From Fagopyrum homotropicum (Eukaryota; Streptophyta; Magnoliopsida; Caryophyllales; Polygonaceae): a stretch of DNA of 64,000 nucleotides. The stretch covers positions 113,196,242 to 113,260,241 of the forward strand of contig BSWB01000006.1 in the NCBI GenBank assembly GCA_033239125.1. Reading direction: 5' to 3'. The position numbers and the translations under genes are program-made. Below the pieces are notes generated by a model. The model saw only the letters and a list, made by a program, of their open reading frames with translations, had not been told where the DNA came from and searched no databases. Of the stretch, positions 11,740 through 22,756 are shown piece by piece (the stretch's first letter is position 1; the number at the start of each line of letters is the position of its first letter).

Positions 11740-11744
11740 CGAGG

Positions 11745-13260
11745 TTGGCAGACGGGCCTGCTCGGGAGAGGAGATGAGTGAGCTGGGTCGGGGCTTGTGG
11801 GTCGAGGTGGGCTGCATGCATTTGTGATCGGGCCGGCGGTATGTGAGACTGGGCCAGTGTGAGGGGTTGATGAGTTGACGGGCTGAGCCGGAGGTGTGGA
11901 TTCAAGAATCTGGCGAGGGGAGGGGGGAATTTGGGTCATCAGTAGATGGTGATAATGGGTAGGGTTCCGGGTTTGCAAACGGAAAGACGGACTCATCGAA
12001 AATCACATGTAGAGAGATAAGGACCCGTTCGGTGTCAAGACGCATGCATTTGTACCTCCGATAGTTTGGTGAAAATCCTAGGAAGACACATTTAGTGGAG
12101 CGAGGTGACAGTTTATGAGGTGCGGTGGCGCTCATATTCGGAAAACAGAGAAATCCGAAGACTCGAAGGTGAGAATAGAGGGGTTGACGATTGAAGAGAG
12201 CAACCGTCGGGTTAGCAAATGGGGTGGATTTTGATTGTAGAATGTTTTGGAGGTAGACGGCCATGTGGAGAGCTTCCACCCAAAAAGAGAGTGGAAGATA
12301 AGCGTGGACGAGGGGGGTGCGTACTTTGTCATTGTGAGTGCGTAGGACACGTTCGGCTTTGCCGTTTTGTGGAGATGTTTGAGGGCATGAGAAGCGAATT
12401 ACGATCTCTTGGCGTTTACAAAACTCATGTACGGATTTATTGTCGAATTCCCCACCCATGTCACATTGAAAACTTTTGATAGAGATTTTGAATTGTGTGT
12501 TGATGAGGGCATGAAAGTGGAGAAAAGTAGCGTGGGTATTCGATTTGTTCCGAAGTGGAAAAACCCAAACATAATTAGTAAAATCATCCAAAAGCACCAA
12601 ATAATATTTAAAACCACTCTCACTAGGCAAAGGAGATGTCCAAAGATCACAATGCACAATATCAAAGGGACAAAAAGTAGTAGTAGTAGTAGTAGACGGT
12701 AAAAAAGGTAAACGTTTGCTCTTCGCAATTTGACAAGACGAGCAAATAGAATATGCTTTATGGTACGGAATTAAAAGGCGAAAACTAAGGGATTTCATCA
12801 CATGAGCACCAGGATGGCCAAGGGGAGCATGCCACACATTGTGGTGCGAGATAACATTGACAGACGGTGGTGGGGATGAACTAGATGGGCTCGGATTTGT
12901 GGACGAGAGGGGGTAAAGATCCCCGGAACTATTGCACCGCATTATGGGGGTCCCCGTACAAAGATCCTTCACAAGAAAACCAAACTGATCAAACTCGACG
13001 GACACATTATTATCAGTTGTAAAGTTTCGAATGGAAATTAGGTTCTTGATTATATGAGGTGAGTATAGGACATTGGTTAGGTGAAGAGGGTGTTGTGTAT
13101 TTAGGTTAACATGACCCTTACCGACAATAGGAATGGGACTTCCGTTCCCGACATAAATTGAAAGTAAAGTGCTAGAATTAAAATAGGAACGAAGTATACC
13201 TTGGTTGTTGGTCATGTGAGAAGACGCCCGAAGTCCATGTACCAATTCTCGTCAGGTGGA
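11745..13260 (-). pseudogene. Copia1 protease end and integrase
   Basis: A long open stretch (13245-11902) encodes the integrase. It has a GAG-pre-integrase zinc finger (HAPLGH...CSSCQ), then the core with its three acidic residues in HCDLW, QCDMGGEF and QNGKAERV, then the FGFLCFP and KCVFLGFS regions typical of Copia. A proline/serine-rich linker follows in a shifted frame (11996-11745). At the start, the protease active site D-T-G reads D-F-G and is followed by a one-base loss near 13228-13231, which moves the rest out of frame with gag. The protein therefore cannot be made as part of a normal polyprotein. Confidence 0.88.
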
Positions 13261-13494
13261 TGGAGGCCCAAACTAGAGAACGCATAAGTGAGGTCCGTAG
13301 CCTACTGTGGGCTAGCATAGTTAGCCTGTTGGGCCGATGACGGGCGTTGTGGGCCTGAGTGGTGCGGCTGGTAGACAGCGTGTCCGGCGGTATAGTAGGG
13401 AACGGGATGGCCGGGCTGTAGATGATCCAAAATATGGGCCGGTGGTGGGTAATAAGATTGGGCATGCGTAGTTGGGTATGGAACTGGTGGACTG

Positions 13495-14475
13495 GCCCAC
13501 TATTATTGTCGCCAGTTTTGGGAGCCCGGGTGTAAGTTGGGGGGTTGTTGTGGCGAGGAGGATTGTTGGCGGCTAAGAGGGTTTTGGTGGCGGCAACGAC
13601 TGGAGCCGTCACGAGATTGGCGGCTGGAAGAGTTCAAACCGGGTGGCGGCGGGGTGGTCATCCAAGCAGGCGTGGTTGGTTGGTAGTCTTTGGACGAGAC
13701 TAAGACTTGTCCAGGGGAGGAATTTCTTGCTTTACGACTTTCCTCCCTGGATAGCATGCTGCAAGCCGTGGAGAATGATGGGAGCGGGTTTGTTTGACTG
13801 ATCATGCCACCACATACGTCATAGGTTGACGAGAGGCCGTTGATAAGTTGAAGAACGAGCCTTTCGTCGCTGACGGTATGACCGACGTCGGCAAGTTGAT
13901 CAGCAAGAGATTTTAGAGCCTGACTGTATTCGGAGACCGTGCCGAAAGATTCTTGTTTGAGGTTGATAAACTGGCTTTCAAGGTCGGCAGCCCGAGCGGA
14001 TTGATTATCATTAAACAAGCCTTTGATGCGGAGCCATGTTTCACGAGCGGTAGCGCCAGATTTGATGATGGAGAGGAGGACATCCTCGGAGATAGTAGCA
14101 TACATTTATCCCTTGACAATAGAGTCTAGTTTGCGCCATAAGGCGTCATCGACGTCAGCAGGACGATCGGAACCGTCAATGTGGTAAAGGAAATCGTGAG
14201 CGGTTGCGGCAACCGTAAAGAGTTCTGCCCATGTCTGGTATTGAACCTTTTTCATGTCTAAGGTGAGGGTGACATGATTCTTGATGTTCGAAACGTGGAG
14301 AGCGGAATGGAGCGAGGACTTTGGGGTCGCGGCAAGGACGTCGTAAGGTGGTGGTGGTGGGTCGTCGACGTGGGGTTGTTGGTTGCCATTGGCGGTGAGT
14401 GGTGGCGGGAGCCTCAGTGTCTTAAGGTTGCGGAATGAAGGTGGCGGGTGGATCGGTGGTTGTGAAACTAGAGTT
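13495..14475 (-). pseudogene. Copia1 gag (UBN2-type)
   Basis: The minus-strand reading from about 14475 shows an N-terminal LPPPLTANG stretch and the gag core (SNIKNHVTLTLD, WAELFTVAATAHD, then ARETWLRIKGLFNDN, LADVGHTVSDERLVLQLINGL), the UBN2/gag-polypeptide family of plant Copia. A TAA near 14108 breaks it, and two adjacent stops occur near 13500 in the Q/P-rich tail. No CCHC zinc knuckle is visible, as in some plant Copia lineages. The segment from 13500 to 13260 reads as a P/H/Y-rich spacer to the protease. Confidence 0.82.
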
Positions 14476-14485
14476 TCACAAAATA

Positions 14486-14496
14486 GCCTGATACCA
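14486..14496 (-). other. Copia1 primer-binding site (initiator Met tRNA)
   Basis: On the minus strand TGGTATCAGGC directly abuts the LTR end, the usual complement to initiator methionine tRNA. It fixes the minus orientation. Confidence 0.82.
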
Positions 14497-14743
14497 TGTA
14501 AGATTCAATGTGAAAACATTAACTGAGTCCCCACCCGGATCTCTAGGCTCTCTCCATTATATTTACAAGTATGATAATTCCCTAAAGGGTATAATTGTCT
14601 TTGCTGAATAATGTAACTGTCTTAGCATAATGATATTTACTAAATACTAAATATAACTCCTTAAAGGGTACAATTGTCTTTGCCTAATAATGTAACTGTC
14701 TTAGTATAATGATATTTACTAAATAATAAATATATCTCTAACA
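14497..14743 (-). repeat. Copia1 5' LTR (247 bp)
   Basis: On the minus strand it begins TGTTAGAGATATATT and ends AATCTTACA next to the primer-binding site. It contains an internal duplication of about 80 bp (14570-14650 and 14655-14735), both copies carrying the segment GATATTTACTAAATA. Short LTRs like this are normal for Copia. The base run after it (AATAT) may be one side of the target duplication. Confidence 0.8.
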
Positions 14744-15050
14744 AATATATGTATTAAAAAAATCATAGCATGAAACACTTTACCCAAAAGCATACATGAA
14801 AGGTAAGGTAAAGAAGTAAAGATAATCAAGAGAAAACAAATCTAAACCATTAAGCCTTAAACATGTGCATAAAGGTCTCCAGGGCTTTAAACATAAAGAG
14901 GTCAAAGAACCGTGTTAAGGGTGGGATGTATATAGGATATGTGGTGCAAGTTTAGGAAAAAGGAAAAAGTCCACAACATTGATAACTTCACAACGCATCC
15001 ACAAAAAACTAAGCACATGCACGACTATAGTACGTCTCAAAAAAAATTCC
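14744..15050 (-). mobile_element. Athila-like 3' untranslated remnant, left piece
   Basis: AT-rich non-coding DNA resembling, in reverse orientation, the region upstream of the 3' LTR of Ath-C (31125-31310). Shared landmarks are a GTGGTGCAA...GGAAAAA...GG stretch near 14940-14965 and AAATCATAGCATG near 14758. Its continuation appears after the LINE at 39524-40385. It is probably the oldest element of this block, into which both Copia1 and the LINE inserted. The junction with the LINE is not sharply defined. Confidence 0.5.
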
Positions 15051-15129
15051 TTTATTCTAAACGCTCTCTTTTTACCCTATTTGCGAAAAGACTAGGGTGG
15101 TGGCGATAGAGCGGCTCGTGAAAGGAGGG

Positions 15130-15666
15130 ATGACGGAGGAGAGCCCGCCGCTTGCTGGCGACGCTACCGAAGTGACGATGACTGAAACAACGATCCCAAC
15201 TGATACGACGATGACAAAACCGGCATCATAAAGAGATGGCCATCAATGACAATGCTGAAACTGCTAATGTGGTAGAGATGAATGCCAGTACCGAGAACAG
15301 GAATGAAGCTGCAACAGGTTCTACCAATCTACTAGTTATCATGCCTGCCAATATGACTCAACCGGCTGTGGAGAGGCCTGGGGTTTTCAATGTTGGATCT
15401 GCTACTAGTGTACTGACACCAGAAGCAATCACTTTGACAAAATCTCAAGCCTTGAACGTACAAAGTAATAATCAAGCGCCTGTGAGGTCATGGAGTGAAG
15501 TTCTAGGAGGGATAAAGACCAACTGTTTTGCTAAGGATATGATTACCGAAGAGTCTCTCAATGGAAAAGTCACAGTAAGCCATCCTTACGGGAATGATGG
15601 AGATCCAACCATAGTAATAGATTAGGAGGTGACATTGAACCTTGAATCCAGATGGTACAACTCCGT
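15130..15666 (+). pseudogene. LINE ORF1, 5' part
   Basis: An ATG at 15130 opens an acidic stretch (MTEESPPLAGDATEVT) that stops near 15230. A second frame from 15236 encodes a 129-codon hydrophilic segment ending with VRSWSEVLGG and a start of the DUF4283-like RNA-binding domain. A TAG at 15623-15625 interrupts it. The text continues through SRWYNSV and is cut by Copia2 at 15666, resuming in frame at 24278. ORF1 proteins of plant L1 elements bind the LINE RNA. Confidence 0.68.
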
Positions 15667-17195
15667 TGTTGGATTTCGGTGTCCGGTTTTGTGTCAAAGT
15701 TGTTGTAATCTCCAAGGAGTATACTAACAACTCACAAGTTGTTGTAATCTCCAATCGGACTAGACAAACAACTTAATTAGGTAAAGGCACCGTAATCTCA
15801 CAAGTGAGTAGACAAGCGACTTACAAGTTGTTGTAATCTCCGTTAAGGAGTTGACTAACAACTTAGTGTTGTAATCTCCCAAGTGAGTAGACAATTAGCC
15901 TTAAAATAAGAAATCAGAACTATATATATTCTTTCAATGTTTAAAATTAAAGCCAAGGAGTTGTAGTCTCCAAAAGAAGAAGACGAACATCCTTATATAG
16001 TTAGATTGAATTGCATGCAAAAACCGGTTATTAGGATGTTGTATGTACTTGACTTGGATAATGTTGAAATCACTCAGATATCGAGTTTTCCTTCTAAGTG
16101 TATTTTTCCTACACCGGGATCCAAATACCTTAGTGGGATAAGACAAACAAGTCACAAAGACTAAAGTATAGAAACATACCTTGTCTTACGTTTGTAAAAG
16201 GAGTTCTTCTAGATCTTGTTGAAACTTGATCCTTCTAATGGATGTCTATATTTCTTCAATATTAATGAAGTATTTTGGTCTTCCAAGTTGCACAAATCAG
16301 CCAAAGAGAGATTTCCTATCCCTTGTCAAAACTTGGGAACTAATGGCTTAATTTGTTCATGCAAAACGGATTGTCTTTCAAGTGCAAATGGCTCTCCCTT
16401 TTATAGGCAAAGGGGGGCACGGTTTCGGAGAGAATAAACGCCACCAAAGCGGTTGAGAACGGTTACAAACGGTTACTGGCGGTTGAGAGAAGTTAGGCTT
16501 TCATAACCACTTTTTGGCCCAAGCCCAACTCAATTGGGCCATCAAAAAGCCCAAATTTCAGCTAGCTTTTTCGGCCCGACTTTTTTCTCACCAATGAGCT
16601 TTGACTAACTCATTATAGCTAGGTGAATCTCCAAGGTCAACAAATACACATGAGCTTAGCTCACACTAGCTTAGCTCATCAAGCAGCTCACTAAGCAGCT
16701 CACTTGTTAGCTTCTAGCTAGCTTCTTGGAGCTCAATGGACATTTGTGCTTGGATTTCTCTCAAACTTTGTAACAACTTTCTTGAGCTAATATAATGAGG
16801 AATGCCCCAAAGAATGCTCACATAATGTGTTCCAAAAACACAAAGCGTCGAGCTCTTAATTTCAGCCGCAAAATGGCCTAGGCGTTGGCAAGGCCAATAA
16901 CGCTCTTGTCAAGTCATGGCATTGTCATGATAGAGTCAAGACAATGTCCCATGACAGTCATGAGGATAAACTAAACCAACTTTCAACATAGCCGTGATAG
17001 CCATGTCCTTTTGTTCAGTTCAATTTAATTAGCTTCCATACTTTTACCCCGTAATCACTAGTTACTCTAAGTGCCGGTCACTTGGCTTGCCTCCCGCAAC
17101 ACATACCAACGTGACACACATGTGAGTAACTTATTGCACCTTGTCTCGACAACAAGCTCAATGGTTCCGTTGAGACTTAGCACAAATCTCCAACA
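15667..17195 (-). repeat. Copia2 3' LTR
   Basis: A 1,529-bp copy, nearly identical to 22757-24272. Notable sub-repeats are several units of AAGTTGTTGTAATCTCC...GAGTAGACTAACAACTT (15697-15905), whose arms can pair; repeated CGGTTA/GCGGTTGAG (16448-16495); and repeated AGCTCA/TGAGCT (16610-16735). A 39-nt segment at 16911-16949 recurs inside the element at 17997-18035. Confidence 0.9.
15697..15905. repeat. Sub-repeats with pairing arms in Copia2 LTR
   Basis: About five units of roughly 40-50 bp follow the pattern (AAG)TTGTTGTAATCTCC, spacer, GAGTAGACTAACAACTT. The ends are complementary, so each unit is a potential hairpin. The same array is in the other LTR at 22787-22990. Confidence 0.75.
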
Positions 17196-17212
17196 TTCCT
17201 CCCCCATTTGAG
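17196..17212 (-). other. Copia2 polypurine tract
   Basis: On the minus strand CAAATGGGGGAGGAA lies directly before the 3' LTR, the classic Copia polypurine tract. It settles the minus orientation of an element with little coding left. Confidence 0.85.
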
Positions 17213-19393
17213 CAAAGTCGTGAAACTTAATTTAGGCAAATTAATAAACAAAACTCTACACATAATCACAAATATCTTTCGATTGAATTTATTGATTTTG
17301 TACAAATGCACATTCTGTACAAAAGAATCATGGTGTCCTAACGGATTCAACCACTCAACTTGTATAAGTACATGAAGGCAAAGTACATGTGAGTTTACAT
17401 TCCTTACAAACAATTGACACATTTATAGGCTATTGTGTCCTAATCCTCTAATGAACGCGTACGCGAGTCAACCACATACTCCCTTGAAAAAGCCTTGACA
17501 CTTCACGTTCAAGTAGCCGACTTTCTTTTAATCTTGCGCCTACACTCGCAATTTCTCAAAGAAGTCGTTAAGAGAATTCTCTCAAGCTTTCCTTAGTTTG
17601 TAGGACCGAACTCCTTTGGATGGAACTTTGAGTTCGCTAACTTCTCGGAATGGGCTTTCCACATTGAATTCGGCTATAGATTTTGGCCATAGGTGAATTT
17701 GGTGTCCCACGACAAGAGGTTAAACTAGTAGGTTGTAACCCATCCCCTTGGCTATCTTGTGTACTAAATAACAAGCCAAGATCTTGGTTAGTCTTTCGGC
17801 CACGTTTTTGAATTCTCAACAAACCACCGATGGTATATGTTGAGTCTAATAGTTCTATAACAAAACTATGTCTCAACGCCAAGATGTTTCGATTTTCATA
17901 ATATCCTTGACTTCATACCAAGCCAAAGGACCACTATTTCAAAGAAATAGATTTTCTAAGAAATCAGGACTTAGGCAACAATGACTTTTAACCACCAAGT
18001 CATGGTATTGTCATGATAGAGTCAAGACAATGTCCGAAAGAACGCTCTTGTTGTGTGTCGACAACAAGCTTTCAACTTTGATATATGAGTACTTTCAAGT
18101 CTCAGAACTGATCATGTCATGTGTTGACAATGAGATCTTTCACTTGAAGCATGGACATACTTTATCGGAGTATAATGACCATCATTGGAATTAGTCCGAA
18201 ACCCTTTTCCAAAAGTCATGAAATTATCAAGTCTTTTATCAAAACTGTAGAAGTATAGAATCATTTAGATTCACATGTTTTGACTAGTGTCAAAATCATC
18301 ATGTTGTCTAAACATAAGCAAGAGATATTACCTTGTGTGGTATAATTCAACTTGCTATTGACACACCAATTGACTCGATTTATCTTAAACCGATTCAACC
18401 AACAACTTTGATCTTTTTCACTTTGTTGCCATTGCCATGGGGTAGGGAGAGTTCCTATATGAGAATATATAACTTTGAAATGACATACGTTATGTAGTTG
18501 TCCTTTTCAAAGATTTGTTGGATATCTAGAACGAGTCATCCTTGTTGTTTCAAAACGCTTGTCCAAATCCGATCAGCCCCGCATAGCAATTTCAACACTT
18601 AGAAATGATCATGTGCCTTGTAGGCATCAATGTGTCACCATAGTCAACAATTCGACTCTAGTGAGTCCATCGACTTTCAATTTCCTCATAGAAACTCCTT
18701 TCATATATCCTGAAGGTTTACATACGATCCAAAGTCAATTAACCTCTTTCAAATCCATGAAGGTAACATCTCAAGATATCATGTTCTCGTTTAGATGTCT
18801 TACCTTCTTTTAAGAACACTTGATCAACGGAAATCATATATGGTCAGGTTCGTACTTGCCGTTCGTATTAGGCAATCAAACGACAGAGGTTTAGCCTTTT
18901 AGCCAACTTTATGATTTCGTTCAATCATATCTTAGTCTTATTTAGACTTCGGCCAAAACATCTTTAAAGCATAACATGACTTTTCATGGTTTAAGCCGAA
19001 GTCAACATATTAGGTTTGAACGCCACAAAACCTCTATGCCTCTTTGAGTATTCCGTTCTTTCAACGAATTCACACTAGACGTTTTAATCATCCAAGCGTC
19101 TTACTCAAGTTCATATGAGCCTTCTACAAGTCCCACGACTACAAGGAACTTCAAGACAAGTTGTTTGTATAAAGGCATGAACACACATACATATTGCATG
19201 AATCGATCGTACGATTACAAGGACCGATCGAGCCGATCATAGAACCGATCGAGCCGATCATAGAACCGATCGAGCCGATCACTTTATTAATTCCTAAGAA
19301 TCACAAGTCCCTGTCAAAAAACATTCAGGTTGGCCACTGTCTCAGTCGGGTCGAATGGTTAACAAAACGCAAGCCAACGTGTTCTAAATAGTG
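17213..19393 (-). other. Copia2 internal region, left part, no recognisable gene
   Basis: About 2.2 kb without recognisable protein similarity on either strand. It includes a copy (17997-18035) of a 39-nt LTR segment and a 21-bp tandem repeat near its right end. It may be a degenerate replacement for pol or non-coding filler typical of large non-autonomous LTR elements. Confidence 0.55.
19223..19281. repeat. 21-bp tandem repeat, about 2.8 copies
   Basis: The unit ACCGATCGAGCCGATCATAG(A) is repeated exactly at 19223, 19244 and 19265. It is rich in CGATCG/CGAGCCG palindromic steps. It lies in the Copia2 interior just left of the solo LTR. Confidence 0.9.
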
Positions 19394-19398
19394 TCAGT

Positions 19399-21079
19399 AG
19401 TTAGCATGAAATATTGCGATATTCTAGGCACTTATTTTGGTTGTTTTTCCCTTATTATTGTGTACATGGATGAAGTTTAGAAGCAATTGTTAGCTTGTTC
19501 GTCTATTTTGTCGATATGGATGTCTACACTAGCTTTGTGTTGATTGTAGGTAGAAAGGAGCTAAATAAGAGCAATTGAGAGAGAAAAGAGAGTAATCGAT
19601 CATATTCAAGGATTAGGAACACATCAAGGAAGCTAAGGAAGGAGCTAGGATGAAGAATGTCACGACACAAAGGAAACCACAAGTGTTTTACACTTCCACG
19701 CCCTGAATTACGGCCGTAGAAGAGTCCACGCTCTAAACCACGGCCGTGGAAATTGGCATCATGAACGTGGAGAAATCTAGTAAGTTACACGGCCTAAAGT
19801 ACGGTCGTGGAAATCACAAGAGACCGTAACCCCTTTCCACGCTCTAAACCACGGTCGTGGAAACCCTTGAGACCGTGATTTAGGCGATCTTTTGACGTGT
19901 CTTTATTTGCCACGTTATTTACGTAATGGGCCTGGACGATTATTCTTTTCTGGTCATAAAAAAGGCCAGAGAAGAGAGTTTGAGGGCATCTCGCAATACT
20001 CGCGTTTGATCCCGTTTAGACGCCTACGGACGCTGACGGCCGCTTACCTTGCTTGGACCATTCTTGCCCGGGGTCGATTGAAGATCGCCGAGGTTTAGCC
20101 TCTTTCTTAGGTTTTTGAGATTGAAGACAGATTGACAACATGTTCTTCATACTTGCCTGAGATTATTGTGAGGTTTTGTGTTATATATTCTTAATCCATT
20201 GAATATTGCTTCTTGTGTTTCGGATTTGAGAATTGGTTTTGAAGTTTATTGAGTATTCGAGGGTTTTCATCTTTCATTCTCTTTAAACTGAATATTGATA
20301 TTATGACAATGGTTATTGGCTAAAACCCATTAGCAATTCTAAGGTGAAGGGTTGATAGTTGTGGCTTAGATGATGATAGATCGAGCGTAATTTGATTGGA
20401 CCCTGAGAGTTAGAGAGATCTCGTCGACGAACCTAAATCACGGCATGTTCTTGGGTTTCCACGGCCGTGGTTCTCAAAAACTGACCGTGATTCACCCTAG
20501 TTTACGAACTTTGCTTTTACTTTGATCCAAGGTTAAAGATTAGCTTTAATCTAGTCTTGGCTTGTCCTTTTCTAGGTAGTAGTGAGACTCATCATCCTCT
20601 ATTTCGGTTTCGAGTGTCACAACCTTAATCGTTTTAGTTTATCTTGATCCTTGGGTTACAAGTTTGGGTATTCGAGTTTAATTCTTGTCCATAGATCCTT
20701 TCTATACTGCAGCCTCAACAACCTTTATAGAGAGTGTCTTTAGATAAGTTACATAAAGTCTTGGAACTTCACCGTACATTACTTTACTTTAGCATACCTT
20801 TGCAACTCTTGACTCTGTCCTTAGTTCTTTAGTATATCTCGAATCAATTGCCACAATTTGATACCGGGATCTTTAGGGTTGCTGTTTTCCCAATATTTTC
20901 AAAGCTTTACATCTTAATTGTTCGACAATCTGAAATTGGATTTTGTTTCACCAAATCCGTGTGATTGATACTCTAGAATATTTGCTAATCTACGCAAATC
21001 CGTACACTGCGGGTTCGCTTGCCTTTATTCTAGTTTTATAAATTTAAGACTTGATTGCACACACGTTTTAGGGCGAACA
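19399..21079 (+). mobile_element. Solo LTR of Ath-A type, nested in Copia2
   Basis: A 1,681-bp LTR related to the Ath-A LTR (44780-46549), ending GGGCGAACA. It is flanked by a perfect 5-bp duplication TCAGT (19394-19398, 21080-21084). Its first base is mutated, so it begins AG rather than TG. The family motif is dense: CCACGGCCGTGG at about 19740-19752 and 20459-20470, with CCACGGTCGTGG and ACGGCCGTAG variants across 19697-19880. A decayed TATA (CATAAAAAAGG, near 19957) lies right of the first cluster. Confidence 0.9.
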
Positions 21080-21084
21080 TCAGT

Positions 21085-22050
21085 CGAGCCACCCGACAAA
21101 CCAATCAAATCAACCGCTTGGCGGTTACTCGACGCTTTCATGGAAGCTATGTCTAGTCGAGTCGACGGACAAGGCCATCAAGTCGACCACATGGCGGTTA
21201 TAGACGGTCGAGTCGCCTAAAGTAGCCAGTCGGGTCGCTCCCTTCAGTGTCATGTTCCGGTCGAGTCGCCCAATTTATTATCAAGAACTGGTCGAGTGAC
21301 ATAGTTTTCTCAAGTCTTTTCCAACCAATAGTTAGCCCTTAGCCAATATGGCTTGGGCCTTGACATAGCCAATCCAAGAGACTTCGATGAGTCACTTATG
21401 GCTTGTCTTTTTCTTAGGTATTTTGACATGCCTTAGAACCATGGTTTGCCTTGTCATTTGCGCAACATGATGTAGCCAATGCGGGCACTTGCGTGCGCCT
21501 TTACTCAACCCGCTTTATCCATTTCTTAGGCTTGACACTCGCTTATTCACAAGGCATGTCACGAGCCTTATTGAGCGTTCCACTTGCCCCCTTTTGGGAC
21601 AACAAGTCCATGTCAACACTTAATGCCTTAGCATAAGTTGGCGCATATCTTGGCTTGTTCATCTAGCCCAATGCCATAGCCATTTCTTTGGCTTTCAACA
21701 AATAATAAATAAGACTTATTTGCTTGTCAAAAAAGATCAAGTTTGAGTGCTTTACCATTTGACTTTCAACACTAGAATGTGTAATCGAACTAAGCTCTCA
21801 AACATTTATAAATATGACAAACAACCATGCTTCCATTCGATCTTGACACAAGTGTAAAATCGATAACACAACACTTCTTTATTAATATTGATAAGGCATT
21901 ACAAACTATGCCCGAAGCCTATACATAGTTTTAACATAGTAAGATACTTACAAAGCATATAGACCTGAAGCCCTTTACATATACTTAATATCAAACAGTA
22001 CAAGATCATCCTTTATGGATTCTCTTCCTTGGGAACTTTTGAGAGAATTT
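21085..22050 (-). other. Copia2 internal region, right part, with GTCGAGTCG repeats
   Basis: No gene is visible. From 21085 to 21300 variants of GTCGAGTCGCC and GGCGGTTA recur every 20-40 bp (for example TAGTCGAGTCGAC and CGGTCGAGTCGCC). A related CAGTCGGGTCGAA lies just left of the solo LTR at about 19343. The remainder to 22050 is non-coding and AT-rich. Confidence 0.5.
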
Positions 22051-22054
22051 TCTC

Positions 22055-22650
22055 TCATCGCTTGAAATATATTCTCAAATTCTTCATGGATAATCCTCCG
22101 ATCTCAAATAACAACATGGTGCGTTTGAAATCAACCCATGATGGAGGGATCTTCCGGATGATAATACCCACTTTCGTAGACTCATCCAACTTCCTTCCAT
22201 ACTTGTCCATACGAGCCAATGTCTCCTTCATCTCCTCAAACTGAGAGGACAAGGGGCGTACATCTTCCCTGACATACCTGAAGAAAGAAGTCTCATACAT
22301 CGTTCCATGATATTTAAATTCCAAGGCATCCCAAAGATCCTTTGTGGACTCAAAGTCATGATAGATATTCAACATATACGGCGACATGCTCTTGAGAATG
22401 ATTCCTCGACAAGTGTAGTTATCAACACTCCACTACGTTTGCAGTCGGGTCCTCATCAACCCATTATGGCCCAAGATAGGACCAATTCCAGGCGGCCCGG
22501 AAGCCCCCTCAAGAAGTATGTAGTCCAACTTTAAGGACGTCAAAATCTTCTTCACCTCTTGTTGCCATATGACAAAAGAGATACTTGCAAAACCATCCAA
22601 TTTTTTTGGACGGTAGCAAATCCATGACAACCATGTCATCCATCATGTCT
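22055..22650 (-). pseudogene. Copia2 gag remnant
   Basis: Minus-strand reading from about 22650: the N-terminal part has KKLDGF...ISFVIWQQEVKKILTSLKLDYIL (22639-22560), matching the start of Copia gag. After stops, 22387-22055 gives TKDLWDALEFKYHG and VGIIIRKIPPSWVDFKRTM, the conserved UBN2 gag core (compare the usual IDKLPPSWKDFK). It would form the particle if intact. The two parts are in different frames with stops between. This is the only coding trace in Copia2. Confidence 0.75.
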
Positions 22651-22756
22651 TAACATAATCAAGTCAACAAAAACAGTTGTCAAAACCACACCCTAACTTA
22701 TGCAAACATATATGTATGTACAACGTATATCAAATGTAAAAATACACTTAGAAGAT

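Larger units (their letters stand above)
1..14743 (-). mobile_element. Copia1: Ty1/Copia LTR retrotransposon, 3' end outside window
   Basis: A minus-strand Copia element. From right to left it shows a 247-bp LTR (14497-14743), an initiator-Met primer-binding site, gag, protease, integrase, then RT and RNase H reaching the window edge. The order integrase-before-RT is diagnostic of Ty1/Copia. Its body is interrupted by Gypsy1 (1139-11739). Removing Gypsy1 and one CGAGG copy rejoins the integrase-RT linker in a single open frame, so the two halves are one element. Coding damage is modest: a stop in gag, a frameshift at the protease active site and a TAG in RT. The left LTR is not in the window, so target-site duplication and age cannot be judged. 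Confidence 0.9.

Noticed and set aside
16216..16437. 73-codon frame present in both Copia2 LTRs (also 23306-23527)
   Set aside because: Its duplication is explained by LTR identity; no protein similarity, no suitable context.
19223..19281. Short tandem repeat considered as a CRISPR-like array
   Set aside because: Three direct 21-bp units without spacers in a plant retrotransposon; it is a minisatellite.
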